Origin: Gnomoniopsis sp. IMI 355080
Taxonomy: Eukaryota > Ascomycota > Sordariomycetes > Diaporthales > Gnomoniaceae
Length of the DNA stretch: 64,000 nt
Reading direction: 5' to 3'
Assembly: GCA_027946555.1 (NCBI GenBank)
Contig: JAPEVC010000197.1
Location: 1-64,000, forward strand
Shown here piece after piece: positions 1 to 10,086 of this stretch. A model generated the notes under the pieces. That model saw only the letters and a list, made by a program, of their open reading frames with translations. It was not told the origin of the DNA and made no database searches. Numbering within the stretch: position 1 is the stretch's first letter; every line of letters begins with the position of its first letter. Both the position numbers and the translations under genes were made by a program.

Positions 1-425
1 GCTATTCGGATGGCATGGTGTGCGGTTTTTTTTTTTTTTTTTTTTTTTTGGCTTCCTTTTTTTTTCTCTGCAAACTTTGGCGGCCCGCAACCCACCCTGT
101 CCCCATGTGGAAAGCCTCGGCACGGCGCCTTTTTGTAAAGCTTGCTAACACGTCGGGCGCTTTTGTGTGTCTAGTCTAATTTGCGCATCTACGTCTGGTT
201 GATCATGCTGGACGCGCCTATGCTGAGTACCGATGACTACCTTTCCCTCGTCCACCGCGGCGCCTCGCCCGCCTACGCCAAAATACGCAACGACACTTTT
301 CGCACCTTGACAACCGACCCTCTCTTCCGCCGCCGTGTGAGCGAGGCCTCCCTTATCCGGTTGCTGAATGCCATCGCCTGGAAACTCCACGAGTCCCGCC
401 CCCAGCCAATCCCGACCAGCCGCCA
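1..425 (+). pseudogene. BUB2: BUB2-type TBC-domain GAP, internal exons, cut at an inversion breakpoint
   Basis: Bub2/Cdc16-type proteins carry a TBC domain and act with Bfa1/Byr4 as the GTPase-activating protein for Tem1/Spg1 at the spindle pole, restraining mitotic exit or septation. Bases 3-17 read YSDGM and end at a GTGTGC donor. An intron spans 18-174, with a GCTAAC-like branch site at about 144-149 and a TCTAG acceptor. The next exon opens SNLRIYVWL and contains STDDYLSLVHRGASPAY, KIRNDTFRTL, DPLFRRRVSEASL and IRLLNAIAWKLHE, the N-terminal TBC region of Bub2. Similarity ends at about 393-399 and the frame stops at 474. The first part of the gene should lie left of the window, but the N-terminal coding sequence is instead at 426-971 on the opposite strand. 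The rest of the TBC domain is absent. This is therefore a broken copy, or an assembly fold-back. Family assignment is from recalled motifs. Confidence 0.7.
26..49. repeat. poly-T tract (24 T) inside the BUB2 fragment intron
   Basis: This is an uninterrupted run of 24 T, followed by a second run of 9 T at 57-65, both within the 18-174 intron. Fungal introns are often pyrimidine-rich, but this run is unusually long. It lies about 350 bases from the inferred inversion breakpoint. Confidence 0.95.
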
Positions 426-971
426 GTCCGGAGGGCCATCCCGAATGAGCTTCTCGAGGGGGATGTGGTCATAGGCGGTACGACCACTCAGTGCGCCGCT
501 GTTGCGCAGGGCGGTAGAGGACATGGCAGCGGCGGCAGCATTCAATTGATGGACGATGGGGGCGTCGCTGTGAACCCTACCCCGTGGAGGTGATCTATTG
601 AGAGGGCTGCCGGGGAGGGTGGCATTTCTCCTCGCAGGAGAGATATTGCGGCGGGGAGACGTAGCTGAGGGTGGTTGGTGATGGTGTAGCTTGTGGAGCC
701 GTTGCTGGGCAATGAGTGAGGGTGGGTTCGCTATGGAAGCGCGCAGGCTCGCAGCGGAGCCCTGACCCAGGTTGTGAGCCGAGGCGAGTCTTCTCAGGGT
801 TCGGTGAGGACTTCCAACTGGAGTTCCACTTGCTGTCAGGCCTCTGCCAGTAGGAGAGGAGGCTGGAGAGTGGAGCCTTGTTGGGGACTGGCTGTGGGCG
901 GCGTGAATGGAACGTGTCGCCGAAGTCGTTGGTGGCGGGAGGCGAGGATGATCTTTGGTTGGACTGGGCAT
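426..971 (-). pseudogene. BUB2: N-terminal extension of BUB2, inverted relative to its TBC exon
   Basis: Starting at the ATG at 971, the minus strand encodes a low-complexity S/P/R-rich leader. It begins MPSPTK and contains SPTRLHSPASSPTGR, HRTLRRLASAHNLG and SLIAQQRLHK, and ends in YDHIPLEKLIRDGPPD, with the final Asp codon at 428-426 (residue about 182). Filamentous ascomycete Bub2 orthologs, as I recall them, carry just such a SPTK/SPTR leader ending in an EKLI(R/K)DGPPDG element just before the TBC domain. Beyond 426 the reading frame runs into the antisense of the Bub2 TBC exon and is not protein-like. No splice donor lies at the junction. The ORF continues open to 273, but that part is a shadow. 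The next residues of the family (GDV onward) are missing here. Alternative: an unrelated disordered protein that abuts Bub2 by chance; the matching gene identity on both sides argues against this. Confidence 0.55.
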
Positions 972-2330
972 CTTCGCAAACGTGCAAATATGCAATGGCC
1001 ACCGGCACCCTGGTGTGGATTGTCTGCGTGTGATTGTACGTAGGAAGCGTGGGATGAGGAAAGTATCGAGTCAAACTCCACCTCTTGTCAATGCCCACGA
1101 GGACTGGGTGTGTACTTAAAACAAGGCCCAAGCTTCTCTCAAGAAGCATGCATACCCACTTGGAAGCTTTGTGGGATCAGTCGGACCGAGACATTGAGCA
1201 ATACAATGGTAGCAAGAGCACACAAAGAACGACCCTGAATTGTGAACATGTACAAAACATGTAAACAACTGCCAAAGATCCAATTGGCAAGATGTTGTTG
1301 TGACCCCGACCACAAAGCTAGGGGAGTTCTTTGAGGGGCTGGTTCAGCTTGGGGATGGCGTTTTTTACGAGATTTGATTGGCTGGCTGGACGGACCGCGT
1401 CGCGCGAGCGCTATGACGCGCCTCAGGTAGGAAGCCTTACAAGCCACTCCTGTCAGTTGATTTGCCGCAGTATCAATGTTGTCCCAGTCTCATCGGCATA
1501 CTAAATATCTACCAAGATAGATACATACAGTATCCCTCGTTGTCATTTTGGATACTACATAGGGACCTTTCCATCAACAGCGAATAGACATATACCCTAA
1601 CTTTGTTGCAACAAAGTCTCTTGTTGTAAAGTCCGTGCATTGTGTGTAAGAAGCCAAGAGTACAATCTAACACCAAGGACTCACACAAACTATCATTATG
1701 TAAGATTTCAATTGGCAAGCTTGATCACTGATGCAGTCTAATGTCGAATCCAGCTGAGTCAGCTCCGTCTGCAGGTGGAGGCGTGACCTCATCGGCATTC
1801 CAAGTCAGCTCCGCTGTATTCCGATCTCCGAGCCCGTCGTTATCCACTTCCCGTCCCAGTCAAAAGCGCACAAGCGAAAGTCGTAACAGCCGACGCGTTC
1901 GTGACAATTTATCTCAATCGACGAAATGCTAGGCCTGATAATATTGAACCACTTCTATCTTGGTCAAGAGCCTAGACTTTCGGCAAGGCAACGTCATACC
2001 ACCCTTTTCTCCTTTGCAGCACGCCTTCGTTGGCAATGGCTAGCAGAGTGAGTCAATCAGATTGGTTATTGACGGTTCGGAGTAGTCTGTCCCAAGCTTA
2101 CGCCAACGCGGGACAAGACTTTGCGACAGAGTGGGAAAAAAGCTTCGCGACAAAAGCTTTTCGGATCTGGTTACGACGCCAACTTCTATCGCATTCACAA
2201 GTGTGCCGTTTGCAGATCATCCATCAACGCCACTGCATCTTCATGGTGGTAAGACGATGGCATCAAAGCCGTCTCTCATCACATCATTCTCAACTCGCCA
2301 TCTGATTGGCTCAATTGTCTTCATCCCTGA
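972..2330. other. intergenic, no supported gene
   Basis: This stretch would be the promoter side of the inverted BUB2 leader. Short open frames occur, including a Ser-rich 63-codon frame at 1741-1932, but none has a recognisable domain, plausible splicing or sustained protein-like composition. Confidence 0.6.
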
Positions 2331-2603
2331 GTCAACCCCACAGATTCGGGTCTGGAAGCCATTGGTCTTTACTTTGGGACAGATACTATCCTGCCAGGCC
2401 TGCCCATTTGGGATATTGGTCCACTCTTCAAGACCCGTGGCACCATCACAGTACGTACAGTTGCACCACCGCAGCAGCTTGTCATGTACCATCTTGGCGT
2501 GCCTGTCATGAGACTAGGTGAGGGCATCATTCTTTTGTTCTTAGGTTTGTGGGCCCAGTCACTTGGAGGCAAAATTGTGGTACTATGTCCTCGGGCTACT
2601 TAA
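2331..2603 (+). other. ATG-less open frame of protein-like composition, possible exon or gene relic
   Basis: This frame is open from just after a stop at 2328-2330 to a TAA at 2601-2603 and has no early ATG. Its residues look like folded protein rather than noise: SGLEAIGLYFGTDTILPGL, then IWDIGPLFKTRGTITVRTV, then PPQQLVMYHLGVPV. A CCCACAG just before the GATTCGG codons (acceptor at 2341-2343) would fit an exon start. I do not recognise the family. Neighbouring frames upstream (about 2130-2230) give short fragments such as GYDANFYRIHKCAVC, but I could not join them with convincing splice sites. It may be a decayed gene. Confidence 0.25.
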
Positions 2604-4314
2604 TCAAGGCCTGTCCTTGCTCGCAAGGCTGAGAGCACATGAGCCGCCCGGCTGGTGGAGGGTGCCGGGTGAGGCCCTATCAGTGTATCGATATGTCCGC
2701 TCGTGGGCTTGTGGGCCTTCCTATTCTGTCTGGACCCGCGGTTTCCTCTTTTTTTGCTCGTCTGAAATTGCTCGTCTCCAGAATATTGATCAAGGCAAGA
2801 CAAGTGCTTTCCTGCAAGACTGGTAAAGCTGGGTCATGATCCCGGCTAGTCAGAAATGCCCGTCAGAATGTGTGGCAAGTACAGGCTGCTGTACCTCTCA
2901 GCCTCTTCATCCGATGATCTTCAGGGACTGGGAAGTCTGGAAGTGTACGTCCGGCGAGTACAAAATCAGGGCATCCTAATCTTGGAAGACCCACTTGACC
3001 CATTGCCCCGGGAAAGCACCAGGTATAGTGCGCGTCTTTTCTCCATCATGGCGCCGCATGCACCTTGAGACGGCAGATCTTGTTCACGGCGAAATGCAAA
3101 GGATTTACCCACGCAGGTGGATCAGATTGGCCATGCCCGCAGGAAACAATTCGGTTAAGGTCTTGGATTGCCCGAGAGTCTACGCAAGACCCTAGACGTG
3201 CTTATCCACTGCTAGACTCTGGCTAGCAAAGGGCTCGATCACGCAATTGTAGCCCTGCACAGTCTGTCCGGGATGTACAACCCACACTGGCCGGGTGTAT
3301 ACCCCCCCTTCCCTCCTTTTCGAGATGTCCATCATATCATGGCCGACTTTTCGTCAAGACGTTCCTTTACCTGGTGCCCTTCCGTCATCTCAATAATTTC
3401 TTTCACCACCCCTCCAACTCAGCCCGTCTCAATTCTGAGTTGAGCCAGGCGAAGACGTAGGTTACATGTCGGGGAAACTGCAGTCGCGCTATACCCGAAC
3501 TTTGACCTCACGATCCTCGGTGCCGCTCTTTTAAGCTCGCGGCCTCGGTGAGACTGCTGTATCTTTCAGGCATCGTTGGCGTTCGCCTGGGCCGAGAATC
3601 TCTGGCCATTGTGTTCTGGCCTACATCCATCCCGCGACTACTTCAGGAGCTGAATCCCTGGGGTGCTGGACGTCTAGGTCGCGTGCATTATCTGAACGAA
3701 TTGCGCCATCACCTAACGATACTCGCCATCTGGTGGCCACCGACAAATTCCAACGACATATTGGCACTTTCAGCGCCTAGCCCAATCAGCCTGCTTGCAT
3801 CCCGTTGTGCAATTACTTCTTCCTTCCGACCACCGACTGCACGTCTTCGCGCTGGGCACAGTCTCTGCTGCGACCCTGTGACCCAAGGCTTTGGATCTGA
3901 AGGTCAGCACGTGGCACAAGTATCCTCTCTTTGCCCTTGTTAGACACGGCGCTGCAGCCCTGTGAGACTGTTGCGTGCATCCGAGCGGCTCAAAGTTGTC
4001 TCTTATCACCTGTGAAGCTTCGATACCTGAAGCCCCCGTCCACGGATCGGTCCCATCGTCTCGCATCCCTCCGAGTCAATTCTTGTTACGGTCCTACCTC
4101 CGCGGAATCCAGCCGGTTGGGACACGCTAGGTCCCAATAAAAGTTGCCCCTGGCGTGGTATAAATCTCAGCTGGCAGCTGTGAAGCTACGATCTTTCTCC
4201 CCTTTTACAACTTCGTCCAAGGGCTATCGTCTTCTCTTGCCAACAGGGCTTGATTCATACTCGACTACCGCCTCTTCGTCGACAACTATCTCGCTCGGTG
4301 GGACAGTCTTTACC
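2604..4314. other. intergenic and upstream region of the sulfate permease
   Basis: No gene is supported. Open frames at 2856-3195 and 3548-3943 lack recognisable motifs. The last 1 kb is presumably the promoter and leader of the permease at 4315. A palindrome ATGGCGCC occurs at about 3048, but the complete CYS3/MetR consensus ATGRYRYCAT is not met. Confidence 0.55.
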
Positions 4315-7065
4315 ATGGGGACCACACGCACCAAGATTGGCCATGGCCTGGCCAAGTTCTTCAATATCAAACTCCAGCGCAACGAGCCTTACTTGGATGA
4401 AGTAACGAGAGAAGGTTCCGTCACGACGGGAGCTTCTGCTTATGCTACAGACACGTTCGTTGAAGAGCCTGTCCACGTTAGCGACTACTTCAAAACCATC
4501 GCTCCCACCCGCAAAGGCTTCTTAAACTATGTATCCTCTTTGTTTCCCTTCCTGCACTGGATTGGGAGGTACAACTTGATATGGCTTGCTGGAGATCTTG
4601 TCGCTGGTGCGTATCGCAAAGGGTTCAAGACTTGTCCAGACCCAGCTAACGCAACATAGGTATTACCATCGGAGCTGTGGTCGTTCCCCAGGGAATGGGT
4701 TATGCCAAGTTAGCCGAACTGCCCGTTGAATTCGGTCTATACTCGTCTTTCATGGGTGTGATTATTTACTGGTTCTTTGCAACGTCGAAGGATATTACTA
4801 TCGGGGTGAGTATCATTATGCCCTCCCTCTATCACCAGCAACTGACCGGTCCAGCCCGTTGCTGTGATGTCCACCCTCACGGGTGACGTCGTCCTCGCTC
4901 TTGAAGATCAGTTTCCCGACCTCCAGGGGTATCAGATTGCATCTGCCTTGTCCGTCCTTGCGGGTGCAATTGTGTTCTTCATCGGCGTGATTCGAATTGG
5001 TTGGATCGTGGATATGATTCCTCTGGTGTCGTTGTCGGCATATATGACGGGCTCCGCGATCAACATTCTCGTCGGTCAAGTCCCGACGCTGCTCGGTGAA
5101 ACCTTCCCTAAACCTTGGACCACTCGAGATCCCACCTATCGTGTCATTATCAACGCGCTCAAGTATCTTCCTTCAGCTCAGGCAGATGCCGGAATGGGCT
5201 TGGGAGCTCTGTTCATGCTCTATGGTATCCGAACTGCATGCAATCTGCTCGCGAAGAAATACCCTCACCGCCAGAAGACCATCTTCTTCATCTCGACCTT
5301 GCGAACCGTTTTCGTGATTTTGCTGTTCACATTGATCAGCTGGCTCGTCAATATGAACCACCGCAGTGATCCCACGTTCAAGATTCTCGGCTCTGTGCCA
5401 AGGGGTAAGCTCGCGCTCCTGTTATATACCAGCTCAAGAGGTTTCTTTTTGGCTAACTTCTATACAGGCTTCCAGCATGCTGGCGCTCCAGTCATCACCA
5501 AGGACCTTTGCACTGCTCTAGTTTCGTTCCTTCCATCTACGGTTATCGTGCTTCTCATCGAGCATATTGCAATCTCAAAATCCTTCGGCCGAGTTAACAA
5601 CTACACAATCAATCCATCGCAAGAAATGGTCGCCATTGGAGTTGCAAACCTTCTCGGCCCGTTGCTCGGCGCGTACCCTGCTACCGGATCTTTTAGCCGA
5701 ACTGCCATCAAGGCCAGAGCTGGAGTGCGGACTCCTTTCGCAGGTGTCATATCCGGTGCCGTGGTCGTGATTGCGATCTATGGACTGACTGCGGTATTTT
5801 TCTACATCCCCAGTGCCTCCCTTTCAGCCGTCATCATTCACGCCGTGGGCGACCTGGTCACGCCTCCGGACACCGTCTATCAATTTTGGCGCGTTTCGCC
5901 GTTGGAAGTCGTCATCTTCTTTGTTGGAGTTTTGGTCACCGTCTTCTCCAGCATTGAGGACGGTATCTATGCCACTATCTGCATCTCGGCTGCCCTACTG
6001 CTCTACCGCCTGCTCCGGAATAAAGGCACGTTCCTCGGCAAACTCCAAGTGAGGTCCGTTCATGGCAGAAATCTCCTCGGACAGGACTCGAGCCAACACT
6101 CAGCCGAGTACGGTACATTCAATGCCTCAGAATCTCGTAGCCATGTGGACTTTCCCAAATCTCGCAACATTTATCTGCCGCTTGACCACCATGATGGTTC
6201 GAATCCGGCGTTGCCTCTGGAGCAACCCTACCCAGGCGTTTTCATTTATCGCTTTTCGGAGGGTTTCAACTATCCCAACGCAAATTATACTCTCGAATAT
6301 ATGGTCGAGGAGATTTTCAAGCAGACCCGACGCACAAACCTCACATCCTACCCTCGACCTGGTGACCGGCCTTGGAACGATCCGGGCCCCACCAAGCGTC
6401 AGCTCAAGAAAGCAGCAGCAGGCAACATCAACCTTAACGCTGGAAAAGAGGATCTGCCGACCGTCAAGGCCATCATTCTCGATTTCAGTGCTGTCAACTA
6501 CGTTGATCTCACGTCGGTGCAAGCACTCATCGACATTCGCAATCAGCTCGACCGGTATGCTGCGCCCGATGTCGTCGACTGGCACATCGCTTGCATCAAC
6601 AACCGGTGGGCCAAGCGCGCTCTTGTGGCCGCCGGCTTTGGCTATCCGCTGGAGCGGCCCGATGGCATGCACCACCGCTGGCAGGGCATCTTTTCCGTTG
6701 CTGAGATAGGAGGCGAGAACAGCGCCGCTGCTGCTGCGGAGCACGAATTGAACGAGAAAGAACTGCGTGAGCGCCAACGTCGGTCCCAAGACCACAACGT
6801 TGAAGATGGTCTCCGCAACAGAGATTCTATCAACGTGGCGGAGACGGGCAGTGCGAGCGGCAGCTCGCAAGATGACGACATCAAAAAGTCCGACGCGATA
6901 CAGACGCTGCGCCAGCGCAAGGCTGTCGCGGTCACCGGCGTAAACAGGCCATTGTTCCATGTTGACCTTACGAGCGCGCTGCAGGGTGCAATTGCTAATA
7001 TTGAGGCGAGACATTCATCGCCCATCAGTGGAGAGGATGATGCAGGAGACATGAAAAAGCTATGA
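4315..7065 (+). CDS. SulP-family sulfate permease with STAS domain
   Basis: Plasma-membrane proton/sulfate symporter of the SulP (SLC26) family, which supplies sulfur for assimilation (CYS-14/SUL1/SUL2-like). Proposed exons are 4315-4606, 4660-4805, 4855-5404 and 5468-7065, giving 861 residues. Introns of 53, 49 and 63 nt have GTGCGT, GTGAGT and GTAAGC donors; the third is in frame and would otherwise read through. The start is the first in-frame ATG and has a good context (TTACCATGG). The sulfate-transporter signature region reads VVPQGMGYAKLAELP, followed by FGLYSSFMG. About a dozen membrane segments fill residues 95-530. The C-terminal STAS domain (about 580-745) contains AIILDFSAVNYVDLTSV. 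An acidic, Gln/Arg-rich tail follows. The length is normal for fungal SulP proteins. Another SLC26 anion specificity cannot be excluded. Confidence 0.93.
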
Positions 7066-8940
7066 TGCATCAAAACACTGAGTGACTGATGTATTAGCAT
7101 ATTTGGAGATATCACATTTGGTGCGAGGGTTTTTTGGTTCTCTGATAACTATTTAGACGGCATGAACGCATTGGTACATGGACATGGGTTGAGAGTATTA
7201 TTGCACGGACTGGAATAGCCGTTTTGGCAGACGGCTTCGTTGGTATAAAGCCTGGTGGACGTTACAGCTATTGCCTAGGCCTTGGGAGTCTCATCGCTAT
7301 TAATGAACTTGGAAACTCATTGGACGGCGAGTTTGAGTCTGGGTCGATGGGCAAAGATCTTGCTATGTTCTTATGATATCCCTTTGTCGCACTTGACATT
7401 ATACGGCTTTTTATTATTCTACCTCAACATTTTTGGCTACAGGAGCTCTCCATTTTTCACGCGCCTTTTCTTTGAACATCCTCTATTGAGGCACTTCGAC
7501 GTACTGCGAGTACTGTGATGCCTAGTAAATATTTCATCGGTGCGACTTCGAGAATGATGGCATTCTTCGCCACAAAATTTGTTGATCATCGACTTATTTT
7601 ATACATCATTGTGATGTTGAACATAATTCTGTCCCACTTTCTACGCCAGGCCAGGCCCTCCAGCGGGGTCGCTGTGGTTGAGGCACCGTGATAGAGTATG
7701 TTGCTCGGTTGCTAACCGGCTAACCCACTTTCAGGTGGGTAATTTTCCTGTGCCAACCCCGGAGTGTCTACGTTAATGGAAAGGGGATCGATTGATGTAA
7801 AGCATTCGAGTGCCCCTATATTTGGAAAGATCACTGACTGGACGGTAGAATTATACGGCACTGACAACCGCAGTTACTTCAATGAAAGTACCTCGAGGGT
7901 TTGCAAAGATCGCATCATCGCAGCTTCGCTTACACCCTAACATGCCACGCACGTGCGGTAGGGGAGAATGACTCGTTTCAAAAAACACTCTAATCCCGGA
8001 GGACATCCCACAAGATGACATAATACTAATGTCCGACCTTGCAAATCCTCCGGTTTCTTGATCCAAAGATGGAGCAGATCCCCGTACGGAAGCTTGCGTC
8101 GGTCGTAATCCGGAGCCGAGGGTTCGCAGAGACGAGCACGACTGACAATGTGCTCGCCATACATAGTACATTGTCCATTTGTGTCTGATGGCATGAAAAG
8201 CAAATTGGTCTAGGATGTGCCCCATTTTTTCTCAAGAGAAGCTTTGCGCAGGACGAATGCTATTACGGTCGAGTTCCCTCCTCCGCGCGAGCGGCCTGGC
8301 CCTGACGTGAAGAAGAGATGGAAATTGAGGGCTGGTTTGACTACCTTTGCTGTGTATTATTAGAAGAACTGAGTAATGGATGAGGCTCATCGAGGATGTC
8401 GATCAAGGATTCGCCCCTTTTCTATAAGAAGACTCGAGGATGGGACGACAAACAGATGCCCGGGAAATCGGACGAATAGCACAGACTCTGTCGTCTCGTC
8501 TTGGCGTTTCCAGATTCTCATGATCGCCAAAACAGAACAAAATGCTACCTCGGACAACAAACTCTGGGGTAAGCACCTAGGAGGGATAGAAACAAAGTAG
8601 GGTACCGCGAGTGACAAGCATTTCGACTACGCGGCTCCCGTGCGTGTGCCGAGATGTCACTTCACTCAAAGAGCCTCAATTTCCCTTGGCACAAGCGGGC
8701 GTCCCATCGAGACGACATTGAGGAGTCTGTCCTTCCGAAGCACGACTCGACGCCACTTACTCTTTTCGTATCGCGGAGCTTGCGAGTGTGTCTTGCGAAT
8801 GCTTCTGCTCGTTTTCAACCCGAGATCTCTCAAAAAGGGATGTCCGGCCCCGGTCACAAAGGGATTGGTGGATCTATTTTTCATTACCCAGGGTGCTCTC
8901 CTTGAAACACCAGGCCAGGCCAGCATTGGGGTTATAGGCA
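7066..8940. other. intergenic, no supported gene
   Basis: This holds the 3' region of the permease and distal upstream sequence of the GH12 gene. The frames at 7851-8235 (-) and 8640-8972 (+) have no domain, no codon-like pattern and no plausible splice sites. I see no tRNA. Confidence 0.6.
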
Positions 8941-9223
8941 CGCACACCACCAAGCAAACCATGCTCAACTGATCAGGGGCGTGGGCGGGGACACTTTGGT
9001 GTGGAGAAACTGGTATTGTGAGGAATATATAACTTCACTACAAGTTTTTCCTCTTATGATCTCTTCTGATGTGTTCCAACCATCTCTGTACAAATCTGCC
9101 TCTCTTTCTAAATCAAGACTTTCGTTCCTCGCAGCCCTGGGTGCCGCCTACATTTTTTCGTTTCGACAACGTAGTATATATCACCATCACACACAAAACA
9201 TCCCAACATCCGCCGTCTCCAAG
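8941..9223 (+). promoter_or_regulatory. GH12 gene promoter: two CreA-type sites and a TATA-like element
   Basis: Two matches to the CreA/CRE1 carbon-repressor consensus SYGGRG lie close together: GCGGGG at 8985-8990 and GTGGAG at 9001-9006. A TATA-like AATATATAAC begins near 9023, about 200 nt before the ATG, and a CT/CAC-rich leader follows. This arrangement is common for plant-cell-wall hydrolase genes under carbon catabolite repression. SYGGRG is short and frequent, so function is inferred. No clear XlnR GGCTAAA site is seen nearby. Confidence 0.4.
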
Positions 9224-10086
9224 ATGAAGTGCACTGCCCAGATCGCCTCCCTCGTGCTGGCCGCGACCAGCGCCCTCGCCGCCCCCAGCACCTCGCCGGC
9301 CTCCCAGCTCGAGGCTCGCTCCGAGTCCTGCGATAGCTACTACGAGTGGGATGACAGCCCATACACCATCTACCAGAACAACTGGGGCGCGTCAGCGGCC
9401 ACCTCTGGCTCGCAGTGCACAACCGTCACCTCCGTCTCCGACAACACTGCCGTCTGGTCCACCTCTTGGTCCTGGACTGGCGGCTCTTCGAGCGTCAAGT
9501 CATACTCCAACGTTGGCTTGATGAGCGTCAACCAGCAGCTGAGTGCCATCAGCTCCATTCCTTCTACCTGGCAGTGGAGGTGAGTTTATATGTATATATT
9601 TATATACATTCCCTTCCCTCAAGTACACAGGGTGGATGACCAGTTTGTCCGTCTGTATATCACGATGACTAACACAATAAAAACAGCTACACCGGCTCCG
9701 ACATTGTTGCCGATGTTTCCTACGATCTCTGGCTGGCCCCCACCTCGGGCGGCACAAACTCATACGAGATCATGGTGTGGCTCGCTGCTCTCGGCGGTGC
9801 TGGCCCCATCTCTTCCACCGGCTCCGCGGTCGCCACCCCGTCGATCGCCGATGCCACCTGGGAGCTGTACTCTGGCACCAACGGTGACACCACCGTCTAC
9901 TCGTTCGTGGCCTCGTCCGAGATTGAGGATTTCTCCGGCGACATGATGGACTTCTTCAACTACCTCGTGTCCAACGAGGGTGTCAGTGACTCGCTGTACG
10001 TCACCCAGCTGCAGGCCGGAACCGAGCCTTTCACTGGAACTGACGCCGTGTTCACCACTTCTTCTTACTCCATCTCCGTGGAGTAA
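9224..10086 (+). CDS. secreted GH12 endo-beta-1,4-glucanase / xyloglucanase
   Basis: Glycoside hydrolase family 12 enzymes cleave internal beta-1,4-glucan bonds of cellulose or xyloglucan with retention of configuration, outside the cell. Exons are 9224-9579 and 9687-10086, separated by a 107-nt intron (GTGAGT...AACAG), giving 251 residues. The ATG follows CCAAG and opens a signal peptide (MKCTAQIASLVLAATSALA), probably cut after residue 19, followed by a short propeptide ending in LEAR. The GH12 beta-jelly-roll motifs are present: the nucleophile Glu146 in SYEIMVWL, the acid/base Glu232 in GTEPFTG, and FSGDMMDFFNYL between them. No cellulose-binding module is seen. A possible AATAAA lies at 10204-10209. 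Cellulase and xyloglucanase activity cannot be told apart from these motifs. Confidence 0.94.

Noticed and set aside
1741..1932. 63-codon Ser-rich frame starting MSNPAESAPS
   Set aside because: Good ATG but low complexity, a stop after 63 codons and no convincing downstream exon. Not enough to call a gene.
3048..3060. CYS3/MetR-like site upstream of the sulfate permease
   Set aside because: ATGGCGCC is present but the last two bases of the ATGRYRYCAT consensus do not match, and it lies 1.25 kb upstream.
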